Source: an uncultured Bacteroidales bacterium
GTDB lineage: Bacteria > Bacteroidota > Bacteroidia > Bacteroidales > Lentimicrobiaceae
Direction: 5' to 3'
Length of the DNA: 64,000 nucleotides
Assembly (NCBI GenBank): GCA_937894795.1
Contig: CALCQV010000071.1
Coordinates: 25,878 to 89,877, forward strand
The position numbers and the translations under genes are program-made. The notes beneath the pieces were generated by a model. That model was not told the origin of the DNA. It worked only from the letters and a program-made list of their open reading frames with translations, and ran no database searches. Shown here in pieces: positions 35,756-44,426 of the stretch. The first letter of the stretch is position 1. Each line of letters begins with the position of its first letter.

Positions 35756-36208
35756 TTGAGAGCTTTAATACAGAGAGTAAGTGCCGCTTCGGTAAGTAAC
35801 GAAAATGAGGAACAACAGTCAATTGGCCGGGGCTTATTGGTACTGCTTGGTATAGAGATACGTGATGAAATGCAGGATGTTGAATACCTGGCAGGAAAGA
35901 TAGCCCGACTCAGAGTCTTTGATGATACGGAAGGTGTGATGAACCTGTCAGTTGAAGATGTTAAAGGTGAAATAATGGTTATCAGTCAGTTTACCTTACA
36001 TGCTTCAACCAGAAAGGGTAATCGTCCCTCATATATTAAAGCAGCCCGCCCCGAACAAGCCATCCCGCTTTATGAATCATTTGTTGAAACCATCCATAAA
36101 ATGACAGGATTGAAAATAGCAACAGGGTGGTTTGGCGCACACATGCAGGTTGAGCTCGTTAATGACGGCCCTGTCACTATTCTAATTGACTCAAAAGATA
36201 AAGAATAG
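35756..36208 (+). CDS. dtd: D-aminoacyl-tRNA deacylase
   Basis: A 150-residue enzyme hydrolysing D-aminoacyl-tRNA. The start is TTG at 35756, giving MRALIQRVSAASVS, the conserved beginning of Dtd, so the rare start codon is well supported. The catalytic signature VISQFTLHASTRKGNRPSY (SQFTL) and the late region GWFGAHMQVELVNDGPVTI (usually GxFGAxMxVxLxNDGPVT) are intact. It begins 112 bp after rsgA and converges with the TonB receptor gene, leaving only 9 bp between stops. Confidence 0.96.
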   Translation: MRALIQRVSAASVSNENEEQQSIGRGLLVLLGIEIRDEMQDVEYLAGKIARLRVFDDTEGVMNLSVEDVKGEIMVISQFTLHASTRKGNRPSYIKAARPEQAIPLYESFVETIHKMTGLKIATGWFGAHMQVELVNDGPVTILIDSKDKE

Positions 36209-36217
36209 TGTAAAGAT

Positions 36218-38545
36218 CTAGAATGACAGCGTTAATCCAAAACTAGGCATTACCGGCAACTGGTATATTTTCTCGCTTGTAAGACGGTTCACATAGAAGA
36301 TATTGTCCCTGTCATATACATTGGTAACACTTAGATTAGCCTCCAACATTCCACTTTCACTGATTCTGAATCTTTTCATCATGCTTAAGTCAAGCCGATG
36401 ATAGTAGGGGAGTCGCTCACCGTTTAATTTACCGTAAACAAGGCCAATTTGTCCGTTTTCAGTAACATAGTCAGTATAAACGCCCTCTTCAAAAGGCAGT
36501 TTTTCATAAATCCCCTGGTTTTGGGTAAAAGGGAATCCTGATCCGAAGTTCCAGCGGGCATTGAATTCCCAATCCAGATCACTACCGAATCTATAAGATG
36601 AAACCAGGTTAACATTATGTCGCCTGTCGTAATGAGGCACATATTCCTCCATCTCGTCTGAGCGGTTTACGTATGCAAGTGAATAGACAGCCCATAAGTA
36701 GATTTTCTTTCTGTCGTATTTAAAAGAAACATCAATACCATTGGCATCACCGTCTTCAATAATGAAATCTTTTCTGTAGTATGCTTCTACATAGTTGGGG
36801 CTTGTTTGATTGGAATAGGGGTCAGCATCAATGAATATCTTGTTTCTATTCATATTGGTAAGCTGAGAGAACCTCTTATAGTAGCCCTCCAGGTTTATGC
36901 TTGTATAAGGGAATGGGTCGAATTCAAAGCCTGCAACAACGTGTTGAGCTTTTTGAAGTTTATGCTTCACATCCTTGCCTTTGTATGTATCCTGCAGGTT
37001 GTCCTGGCCGGAGAGGAAACCATAGAACAGGTTCACAACATCACGGTCGGAGTTGGCGCTGATGAGGTTTTGCGAGTAAAGGCCTGCCGCCAGTTTGAAT
37101 CTCACATGGTCAGTGATATTGTATTTGGCTGCCACCCGGGGTTCAGGTGAGAAGTTAGATAATGAGGCATAATATTGAATTCTCATTCCCGGTTCAAACA
37201 ACAACTTGCCTTTGGTCATTTTATATTTCACAAAAGCAGCAATCTCGGTAGTGTTTTCCGTTTGATTGTACTTTAAGCCGACAGAATTTGCGTAATCAAA
37301 CTCCGTTTTAAAGCCAAGCATTTCAAGACCATACTTTATTTCATTCTTTCCAAGGAAGTAAGTAAATCCAAGACCAAGGTTAAAGCCTCCAATATTACTT
37401 GAGCGAGGAGGGAGTGAGCCCTCTTCCATTCTAATGCTATAGTTTGAGTAAGCGACATTACCCTCCATAAGAACGGGATTATTACCGGGTATTACAACGA
37501 AGTTGGCACCGGCGCCTTTTGAGTTCCATTTATAGGTTGCAAGATTGGTATAATCAACTTTATCACTGAAATTAAAGCCATATACATTGACTTTAGAGCC
37601 ATTGTTGGCATTGATGGATACTTTACCATAAACATCAGTATAATTGAAAGGCAGACCGGCAGTATCAATATACTGGTAAAATAATTTGGAACTCTCTTTC
37701 AAGTATGAGTTTTTGGCTGTCAGGATAAAGGAGATACTGCCTTTACCGTCATCTTTTTGTTTAACCAGTGGGCCTTCGAGCATAAGTTTACCGCCGAAGG
37801 TGCTGAGTCCGGCCTTACCGGCCAATTTCTTCTTATTACCATCTCTGGTAGTGAGGTCCATAACTGATGAAATCCTGCCACCATATTCTGAGTTAAAGCC
37901 ACCGGTAAAAATATCGGCATTCCTCAGGATGTCAGTATCAAAAACTGAAAAGAGGCCAATGGAATGGAAAGGATTATAAATAACCATTCCATCAAGAATC
38001 ACTTTATTCTGGATAGGAGAACCGCCACGAATATAAAGCTGACCACCCTGGTCACCGGTGAAGACTACTCCCGGAAGTACCTGCAGATACTGGGCAAGAT
38101 CGGGCTGTCCGCCAATTGTTGGTATCCTGCTGATTTGTTTGGGTGTAATTTTAATAACCGAAGTACGGGTGTCAGTGCGGGCTTCAGCCTGCTCGGCAGT
38201 AATCTGGACTTCCTCCAGATTAAAGGCGGACTTTGCAACATACAGTTTCTTGGTAATAATCTGCCCTTTTGTCAGAGTAACCTGTTCACGAATGGTATCA
38301 TATCCCAAATAGGTTACCATAAGAGTATAAGAGCCGGCGGGTATTTTGGAAATAGTAAAATATCCGTTAACATCTGTTGCGGCACCGTAAGAGGTGCGAT
38401 ATAGATAGACGTTAGTGAAGATAACAGGCTCACCTGTTTCTTTTTCATACACAAAACCCCTTATCACGCCATCTTGAGCTGATAATGTTGATATAGTTGC
38501 CAAGAGAATGATTATGGCGGAGGTTATTCTTTTAATGAGATGCAT
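36218..38545 (-). CDS. TonB-dependent receptor with carboxypeptidase-like regulatory domain
   Basis: A 775-residue outer-membrane receptor. The signal peptide runs to about TISTLSAQ. A CarboxypepD_reg-like domain follows (GVIRGFVYEKETGEPVIFTN, TYLGYDTIREQVTL). The plug is at about residues 120-230 (QYLQVLPGVVFTGDQGGQLY, GGSPIQNKVILDGMVIYNP, GFNSEYGGRISSVMDL). The barrel ends in a C-terminal Phe (FGLTLSF). No SusD or TonB gene is adjacent; substrate unknown. It is distinct from the receptor at 18327. Two consensus -10 elements lie upstream. Co-transcription with neighbours is unlikely. Confidence 0.93.
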   Translation of the reverse strand: MHLIKRITSAIIILLATISTLSAQDGVIRGFVYEKETGEPVIFTNVYLYRTSYGAATDVNGYFTISKIPAGSYTLMVTYLGYDTIREQVTLTKGQIITKKLYVAKSAFNLEEVQITAEQAEARTDTRTSVIKITPKQISRIPTIGGQPDLAQYLQVLPGVVFTGDQGGQLYIRGGSPIQNKVILDGMVIYNPFHSIGLFSVFDTDILRNADIFTGGFNSEYGGRISSVMDLTTRDGNKKKLAGKAGLSTFGGKLMLEGPLVKQKDDGKGSISFILTAKNSYLKESSKLFYQYIDTAGLPFNYTDVYGKVSINANNGSKVNVYGFNFSDKVDYTNLATYKWNSKGAGANFVVIPGNNPVLMEGNVAYSNYSIRMEEGSLPPRSSNIGGFNLGLGFTYFLGKNEIKYGLEMLGFKTEFDYANSVGLKYNQTENTTEIAAFVKYKMTKGKLLFEPGMRIQYYASLSNFSPEPRVAAKYNITDHVRFKLAAGLYSQNLISANSDRDVVNLFYGFLSGQDNLQDTYKGKDVKHKLQKAQHVVAGFEFDPFPYTSINLEGYYKRFSQLTNMNRNKIFIDADPYSNQTSPNYVEAYYRKDFIIEDGDANGIDVSFKYDRKKIYLWAVYSLAYVNRSDEMEEYVPHYDRRHNVNLVSSYRFGSDLDWEFNARWNFGSGFPFTQNQGIYEKLPFEEGVYTDYVTENGQIGLVYGKLNGERLPYYHRLDLSMMKRFRISESGMLEANLSVTNVYDRDNIFYVNRLTSEKIYQLPVMPSFGLTLSF

Positions 38546-38574
38546 GAGTTATGACTATAATTTTTGAAGAAAAG

Positions 38575-38592
38575 CAAAAGTAAGCAAAAATA
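38575..38592 (-). promoter_or_regulatory. Two stacked TAnnTTTG elements upstream of the TonB receptor
   Basis: Minus-strand TATTTTTG (38592-38585) and TACTTTTG (38582-38575), 10 bp apart. Both match the -10 consensus, 30-47 bp upstream of the start at 38545, allowing two start sites. Confidence 0.5.
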
Positions 38593-38610
38593 GGCTGCCA
38601 AAGTAGATAT

Positions 38611-39021
38611 TTATGTTAAATATCTGCTCTTTATATTTGTTGAGATCACATCACAGGTTGATTTTCGCCCAAAAATGGAATATCTGTTGCGAGCTATAAT
38701 TGAATACAATTTCTCACGCACAACAAAAGGGATAAATTTGATAATGGTTAAAATTTTCCATGGATATCCCAATGATTCAATGATTTTAATAACAGCATCA
38801 CTCCGTAGATGTTTCACACCATTCAGATAGAAAACCATACTATTTACCGGTAGTGCATCAAAACCCGAAATGTTTTTCCATGTATTGGAATCAAATGAAG
38901 TAAAAAGCAATCTTTTCTTCTTGTCAATGCGAATCAGAAATCTGACAGCATTATTACACAGGACGCAATGATTGTCGAAAACTACAATTCCCTCTTTCGG
39001 AGTGAGTTGATCAGCATGCAT
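38611..39021 (-). CDS. DCC-family thiol-disulfide-like protein (DUF393)
   Basis: A 136-residue protein with the family-defining motif FDNHCVLCNNAVRFLI (DxxCxxC) near residue 20. The family is predicted thioredoxin-like with a redox-active Cys pair. LLFTSFDSNT and SDAVIKIIESLGYPW are also typical. No signal peptide is seen. It lies behind the TonB receptor promoter region on the same strand; no function can be deduced from context. Alternative in-frame starts are few, so the ATG at 39021 is kept. Confidence 0.85.
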   Translation of the reverse strand: MHADQLTPKEGIVVFDNHCVLCNNAVRFLIRIDKKKRLLFTSFDSNTWKNISGFDALPVNSMVFYLNGVKHLRSDAVIKIIESLGYPWKILTIIKFIPFVVREKLYSIIARNRYSIFGRKSTCDVISTNIKSRYLT

Positions 39022-39184
39022 AATATTTATAGAATGTTTAATAACTTTAGTGTGTTAAAATGTTAAACGACTATCATAATAGGGATTTCCGGTGTAAACA
39101 ATTGCATGTATAGATTGTTATTAGCGGGACAAAGAAAAACAAGTCCGAATAAATGCAGATACTTGCATATTTGAGATTTTTATC

Positions 39185-39192
39185 TAACTTTA
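39185..39192 (+). promoter_or_regulatory. Near-consensus -10 element for icd-gltA
   Basis: TAACTTTA differs from TAnnTTTG in the last base and lies 17 bp before the icd ATG. Suggestive only. Confidence 0.35.
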
Positions 39193-39209
39193 GCTCCTAA
39201 AATTTTATA

Positions 39210-40487
39210 ATGGACGAACAGAAAATAATAATTAAAGAAGGGAAATTACTTGTTCCCGACCAACCGGTAATACCATTTATTGAAGGGGATGGTACAGGCC
39301 CGGATATTTGGGCAGCCTCTGTCAGGGTTATAGATGCTGCTGTTAAAAAGGCTTATGGTGAAACCAGGAAGATTTCGTGGAAGGAAGTGTATGCCGGTGA
39401 AAAATCATTCAAGTTAACAGGTAAATGGTTGCCTCAGGAAACGCTGGATGCTTTCAAAGAGTACAAAGTTGGAATAAAAGGACCTTTAACTACTCCGGTA
39501 GGAGAAGGAATCAGGTCGCTGAATGTAGCACTGCGTCAGGAACTTGATCTTTATGTTTGTCTTCGTCCGGTTAAGTATGTGCCGGGTGTGCCTAGTCCGG
39601 TGAAAGAACCTGAGAAGGTTGACATGCATATTTTCAGGGAGAACACTGAAGATATATATGCCGGTATTGAATTCATGTCGGGAACACCGGAAGCAAATAA
39701 GATAAAGAGCTTTCTCATCAATGATATGAAGGTTTCCAATATCAGGTTTCCGGAGAGCAGCTCCATTGGGATCAAGCCGGTATCAGAAGAGGGGAGTAAA
39801 CGACTTATTAGAGCAGCCCTGGAATATACAATTAAGCGTAAACTACCCTCACTCACACTGGTTCATAAAGGTAACATCATGAAATTTACCGAGGGCGCTT
39901 TTAAGAATTGGGGATATGAATTAGCGGAAAAGGAGTTTGGTGATAAGGTATTTACGTGGGCACAGTATGATCGTATTGTCAAATCGGATGGGAAAGATGC
40001 TGCAGAAGAAAGGATGAATCAGGCAGCTAAGTCAGGCAAGGTTATAGTTAAGGATGTTATTGCGGATGCATTTCTGCAGCAGATACTGTTACGGCCTGCT
40101 GAATATTCAGTGATTGCCACCCTCAATCTGAACGGTGATTACATATCAGATGCACTGGCAGCAATGGTTGGTGGAATTGGCATAGCACCGGGTGCGAATA
40201 TCAACTACGTCACCGGACACGCTATTTTTGAAGCCACCCATGGTACAGCACCTAAATATGCCGGACTGGATATGGTTAATCCCGGTTCTGTAATTCTGTC
40301 GGGTGCCATGATGCTTGAATATATGGGATGGAATAAATCGGCCGACCTAATATACCGTGCTCTGGAAGCAACAGTCAAAGCCGGCAAGGTGACTTACGAT
40401 TTTCACAGACAGATGAAAGATGCCGTTAAATTAAAAACATCAGAGTTTGGTACTGAACTAATCAAATCTATTGCTAATACTGAATAA
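39210..40487 (+). CDS. icd: NADP-dependent isocitrate dehydrogenase
   Basis: A 425-residue TCA-cycle enzyme converting isocitrate to 2-oxoglutarate with NADPH formation. It is close to the E. coli type: GIRSLNVALRQELDLYVCLR contains the substrate-binding Ser and Arg, followed by IFRENTEDIYAGIEF. HGTAPKYAGLDMVNPGSVIL retains the Lys-Tyr pair and YDFHRQM the Tyr and Arg associated with NADP rather than NAD use. gltA follows after 29 bp, making a two-gene TCA operon. Confidence 0.96.
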   Translation: MDEQKIIIKEGKLLVPDQPVIPFIEGDGTGPDIWAASVRVIDAAVKKAYGETRKISWKEVYAGEKSFKLTGKWLPQETLDAFKEYKVGIKGPLTTPVGEGIRSLNVALRQELDLYVCLRPVKYVPGVPSPVKEPEKVDMHIFRENTEDIYAGIEFMSGTPEANKIKSFLINDMKVSNIRFPESSSIGIKPVSEEGSKRLIRAALEYTIKRKLPSLTLVHKGNIMKFTEGAFKNWGYELAEKEFGDKVFTWAQYDRIVKSDGKDAAEERMNQAAKSGKVIVKDVIADAFLQQILLRPAEYSVIATLNLNGDYISDALAAMVGGIGIAPGANINYVTGHAIFEATHGTAPKYAGLDMVNPGSVILSGAMMLEYMGWNKSADLIYRALEATVKAGKVTYDFHRQMKDAVKLKTSEFGTELIKSIANTE

Positions 40488-40516
40488 TTATTGTAAAACC
40501 TTTATATAAAACTAAA

Positions 40517-41842
40517 ATGGCAAAAAGGCTTAAAGATACATTATACGAGAAAATCCAGGACTGGAGACCAAGGACAGAACGCCTGATGAAAGAATATGGC
40601 GATGTTGTTGTCGACAAGGTTACTATCAGTCAGATTTTAGGTGGTATGCGAGGAATCGTTTCACTGGTTTCTGATATTTCATATCTTGATCCGATGGAAG
40701 GAATCCGATACAGAGGTTATACCTTGCCTGAGGTGTTTGAGAAACTCCCGAAGGCTAAAAACTCTGAAATGCCAACTGTTGAATCGTTGTTCTATCTGCT
40801 TCTTACCGGTGATATACCCAATGAAGAGCAAGCCTCAGAAGTTGCTGATGAATTCAATAAAAGAAGAATCCTGCCCCGGTATATCTATGAAGTAATTGAC
40901 GGTATGCCCTGCTGCAGTCACCCAATGACTATTTTTTCCACAGCAATACTTACCATGCATCGGGAGTCGTTCTTTACTAAGAAATACCACTCCGGATTGC
41001 AAAAAGCCGATTATTGGGATCCTACTTATGAAGATACTCTTAATTTACTGGCTAAGTTGCCGGAGATAGCCACTTACATTTATGCAAAGCTATATCGTGA
41101 TGGCAAACGCATTCAGTCAAATCCAAATCTCGATATGGGTGGAAACTTCGCCCACATGATGGGGATACCCAAACCATATGATGATGTATCACGTATGCAT
41201 TTTATTATACATGCGGACCATGAGGCAGGAAATGTAAGTGCACATACCGGGCATTTGGTAGCCAGTTCGTTATCAGATGTTTATCTTTCCATTTCGGCAA
41301 TGGTTAATGGATTGGCAGGACCGCTGCATGGTCTGGCTAATCAGGAAGTGTTACGCTGGTTGCAAGACCTTATGGAGAAAATGAATGGGGAGGTACCTTC
41401 ACCTGATATCCTTAAAAAATATGTATGGGATACCCTCAATTCAGGACAGGTTATACCCGGTTTTGGTCATGCTGTACTTCGTAAGACAGACCCAAGGTAT
41501 ATGCTGCAGCGTGAGTTCAGTCTTAAGAATCTAAGAGAAGATCCTCTATTTGAAGTGGTTAGCATGCTTTATGATATCGTTCCTCCAATACTTAAGGAAC
41601 AGGGTAAGGCAAAAAATCCATGGCCTAATGTTGATGCACAGTCGGGCGTTATCCAATGGCATTATGGTGTTAAGGAATATGACTTCTATACCGTTTTATT
41701 TGGAATAGGCCGCTCAATAGGTATTTGTGCCAATATTATATGGGACAGAGCCCTGGGATATCCTCTTGAAAGACCTAAATCATTGACAACTGCAATGCTC
41801 GAAGATTTTGCAGCCGGCAGACCGGTAGTAATAGAGGATTAA
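40517..41842 (+). CDS. gltA: Citrate synthase, mitochondrial-like type
   Basis: A 441-residue enzyme condensing acetyl-CoA and oxaloacetate. Active-site stretches are HADHEAGNVSAHTGHLVAS, LAGPLHGLANQEVL and PGFGHAVLRKTDPRYMLQRE, with the catalytic His residues present and Asp in the C-terminal region. These blocks read much more like eukaryotic mitochondrial citrate synthase (as I recall it) than the E. coli hexameric enzyme. It lies 29 bp behind icd. The length fits the dimeric type. Confidence 0.95.
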   Translation: MAKRLKDTLYEKIQDWRPRTERLMKEYGDVVVDKVTISQILGGMRGIVSLVSDISYLDPMEGIRYRGYTLPEVFEKLPKAKNSEMPTVESLFYLLLTGDIPNEEQASEVADEFNKRRILPRYIYEVIDGMPCCSHPMTIFSTAILTMHRESFFTKKYHSGLQKADYWDPTYEDTLNLLAKLPEIATYIYAKLYRDGKRIQSNPNLDMGGNFAHMMGIPKPYDDVSRMHFIIHADHEAGNVSAHTGHLVASSLSDVYLSISAMVNGLAGPLHGLANQEVLRWLQDLMEKMNGEVPSPDILKKYVWDTLNSGQVIPGFGHAVLRKTDPRYMLQREFSLKNLREDPLFEVVSMLYDIVPPILKEQGKAKNPWPNVDAQSGVIQWHYGVKEYDFYTVLFGIGRSIGICANIIWDRALGYPLERPKSLTTAMLEDFAAGRPVVIED

Positions 41843-41929
41843 GGTATAGAAAAGCTATAAGTCACTTGATAAAGTAGCCTTAGCTTTTAGATAGGTAACT
41901 ATATTTTATTGAACTAAGTTTTATTGGAA

Positions 41930-42340
41930 ATGGTGAAGCAGATAGAGTTTTCTCTTCCTCCGTTCAGAAGAGGGTTCCATCTCATTACTGATTTAGTAGT
42001 AAAACATTTGCATGAACTTCCTGATGCAGGAGTATTGCATTTGTTTATTAAGCACACTTCTGCCGGGATATGCATAAATGAAAATTCAGCCCATGAAGTG
42101 TTGGAGGATTTTGATATGTTCTTCAATAAGCTTGTTCCAGAGGGCGATTATCTATATATGCATGCTGAGGAAGGAAAGGATGATATGCCGGGGCATATTA
42201 AATCAGTGCTTACAGGTCATTCACTGCACATTCCTATAACCAGGGGGAAGTTAAACCTGGGCACATGGCAAGGAATATATCTCTGTGAATTCAGGAATAA
42301 TGGTGGTTCCAGGAAATTGATAGCCAGTATAATATCATGA
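41930..42340 (+). CDS. YjbQ/UPF0047 family protein
   Basis: A 136-residue protein. The frame extends to a TTG at 41924, but ATG at 41930 is better. Family features are FHLITDLVVKHL, the conserved LHLFIKHTSAGICINEN, HAEEGKDDMPGHIKSVLTG with its His and Asp cluster, and ITRGKLNLGTWQGIYLCEFR. Some members show weak thiamine-phosphate synthase activity, hence the name secondary thiamine-phosphate synthase; the physiological role is unsettled. It sits 87 bp after gltA and converges with the epimerase gene. Confidence 0.9.
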   Translation: MVKQIEFSLPPFRRGFHLITDLVVKHLHELPDAGVLHLFIKHTSAGICINENSAHEVLEDFDMFFNKLVPEGDYLYMHAEEGKDDMPGHIKSVLTGHSLHIPITRGKLNLGTWQGIYLCEFRNNGGSRKLIASIIS

Positions 42341-42343
42341 TGC

Positions 42344-43327
42344 TTATTTTAAGCTCTTCACATACCAGTCAATAGCTATTTCTAATCCTCCCCTCAGGCT
42401 ATATTGAGGATCGTACCCAAGCAATGATATGGCTTTCTCAATGGAGGCCAGTGAATGTTTTACATCTCCTTGTCGGTTTGGTCCATAAATGGGCAATATC
42501 TTTGAAATTGCGGGGTTGTGTTTACTTAAAAACTCAATTAGATAAGAGTAGAGTTCATTGAGTGTTGTATTTTCACCAAAAGCAACATTGTAGACGGTAT
42601 TTATTGCCGTATGATTTGTAGTTAGCAGGGCCAACTGGTTAATCTGCACAACATTGTCAATGTAAGTAAAATCCCTGCTTTGGCTTCCATCGCCATTGAT
42701 TATTGGAGCTTGTCCATTGATGAGGGCTCTGATAAACCGAGGTATTACTGCTGCATATTCTCCCTCAGGATCCTGCCGTTTGCCAAAGACGTTGAAATAT
42801 CTCAACCCAATGGTTTCCATACCATATAGATCAGCAAATACTTTTGCATAAAGCTCATTGACGTATTTGGTGATGGCATATGGTGAAAGAGGCTTACCAA
42901 TAACATCCTCTACTTTAGGAAGTGCCTGATGATCACCGTAGGTTGATGAACTTGCTGCATATACAAACCGTTTCACACCGGCATCTCTGGCAGCAATAAG
43001 CATTTTAACAAAACCATCAATGTTCACTTCTGTGGAAGTTACCGGGTCATTTATGGATCTGGGTACAGAGCCTAAGGCTGCCTGATGAAGAACATATTCC
43101 ACTCCGCTGCATGCTTTATGGCATGTTGCCTGGTCACGTATATCACCTTCAATGAGCGTGAACATTGGATGGCCAAGAAATACCTCAATGTTTTTATGCT
43201 TACCCGTAGAGAAATTATCAAGGCATGTTACCTGATTGCCCTGATCAAGCAACGCTTCAACAAGATTTGATCCAATAAATCCGGCACCGCCGGTTACGAG
43301 AACTCTTGATGATTGAAGTTTCTTCAT
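42344..43327 (-). CDS. NAD-dependent epimerase/dehydratase (UDP-sugar 4-epimerase-like)
   Basis: A 327-residue extended SDR. The NAD-binding loop is VTGGAGFIGSNLVEALL, the nicotinamide-site Ser/Thr region is YAASSSTYGDHQALPKVED and the catalytic YxxxK is SPYAITKYVNELYAK. RYFNVFGKRQDPEGEYAAVI is typical of the WbpP/TviC group of UDP-GlcNAc(A) 4-epimerases that supply surface polysaccharides. The specific substrate is inferred only. Its start overlaps the stop of the DUF4340 gene by 4 bp, linking it to the gldFG unit. Confidence 0.9.
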   Translation of the reverse strand: MKKLQSSRVLVTGGAGFIGSNLVEALLDQGNQVTCLDNFSTGKHKNIEVFLGHPMFTLIEGDIRDQATCHKACSGVEYVLHQAALGSVPRSINDPVTSTEVNIDGFVKMLIAARDAGVKRFVYAASSSTYGDHQALPKVEDVIGKPLSPYAITKYVNELYAKVFADLYGMETIGLRYFNVFGKRQDPEGEYAAVIPRFIRALINGQAPIINGDGSQSRDFTYIDNVVQINQLALLTTNHTAINTVYNVAFGENTTLNELYSYLIEFLSKHNPAISKILPIYGPNRQGDVKHSLASIEKAISLLGYDPQYSLRGGLEIAIDWYVKSLK

Positions 43328-44415
43328 GATATGGAATATTGTAATTGTTTAATCGCTGGGAGTGGGGCTGGTGTTGTGAAACCTGACAATGGTATCAGAA
43401 TCTTGTCGAATACGAAGAACTGGACTACAACAAAATCAGTATCATTCACAAGGCCATACATTCTGTCGAGATCATAAGTAATGAGTGATCCATCAAAAAT
43501 ATCTATTTCCGGTTCAGGCAGCAAACGGACGAAGGTACGAATGGATTGCTTTTGGCCATCGTTGGTTTCAAGAGTTATAATGTGCTTAGGTGCTGAGTTC
43601 ATTATGGAATCCCTCTTTTGAGGTTCCATGTCGTTCATCAACACTTCGTAATTGATCTTACGAAAAGCATTGACAAAGCTCACCAATTTTAAGGTATCAT
43701 AGGGTGCGACTTCTGAATTATCGAAGAGCCTGGTAAGTTTTAAACTTGTATTATTCAGGTTTTCAACTTTGAATGATTCCATCGGTTGGTCAAGAAATTC
43801 AACTTTAATGTTCTTTATCTCGGGCAACTTTTTATTAAAGATGGTGTGTACCCGCCAGTCAGTTTCTGATGTTGAAAACCGGGTGGCAATAAAACCTCTC
43901 AGACCCGGCATGTATAATACAACGGGTGTATTTGCATCTTCCATTAATGCAAATGTGCCGGTATTATCCATCGTTGCATCGCCAATATAGAATGTTTTGG
44001 TAAGTTTTTCACGTGGGAACAGTTTTAAGCTACCAATGTTGATTCGGTATTTCATTTGGTAAACTTCAACTTTGACCGATTTAACGGCCATCATCTTCAG
44101 GATGTTATCATGGGCAGCTTTGGCAACAGGTTCTCTGACCTCAATGTTGGCGAGTGTTTGAAGCAGTATTTGCATATTCTCCTGCATCGCACCATATTTA
44201 CCGTTAAGTTTCCATGTACCTGATTCTGTTCTTTCAAGTAAAACCTTTTGATCAGACTTGTCAGCCATAAAGATCTTTGTAACGGAGGCTGTATCCTTAA
44301 CTGTAAATTCACTGATGTCAGGGTTGAGTGTACTGCTTGATCTTGAATAGAATAACAAGGCAGCAGTAGCAGCCAATAGTAATGTGATAATAAGAAGTGT
44401 TTTATTTTTATTCAT
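43324..44415 (-). CDS. DUF4340 protein, probable accessory subunit of the Gld ABC system
   Basis: A 363-residue protein with one N-terminal membrane helix (TLLIITLLLAATAALLFY) and a large periplasmic part. DUF4340 proteins commonly sit next to gldG-like ABC auxiliary genes, and here the gene is 11 bp after gldG. The sequence includes the repeated beta-domain signature LERTESGTWKLNGKYGAM near the N-terminus. A structural or substrate-handling role in the same transporter is inferred from synteny, with no enzyme motif visible. It overlaps the epimerase gene by 4 bp. Confidence 0.82.
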   Translation of the reverse strand: MNKNKTLLIITLLLAATAALLFYSRSSSTLNPDISEFTVKDTASVTKIFMADKSDQKVLLERTESGTWKLNGKYGAMQENMQILLQTLANIEVREPVAKAAHDNILKMMAVKSVKVEVYQMKYRINIGSLKLFPREKLTKTFYIGDATMDNTGTFALMEDANTPVVLYMPGLRGFIATRFSTSETDWRVHTIFNKKLPEIKNIKVEFLDQPMESFKVENLNNTSLKLTRLFDNSEVAPYDTLKLVSFVNAFRKINYEVLMNDMEPQKRDSIMNSAPKHIITLETNDGQKQSIRTFVRLLPEPEIDIFDGSLITYDLDRMYGLVNDTDFVVVQFFVFDKILIPLSGFTTPAPLPAIKQLQYSIS

Positions 44416-44426
44416 GAGAAGTATTG

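Noticed and set aside
41857..41913. Terminator after gltA
   Set aside because: AAAAGCTA and TAGCTTTT can pair, but the loop is long, the stem is A/T-rich and there is no T-run.
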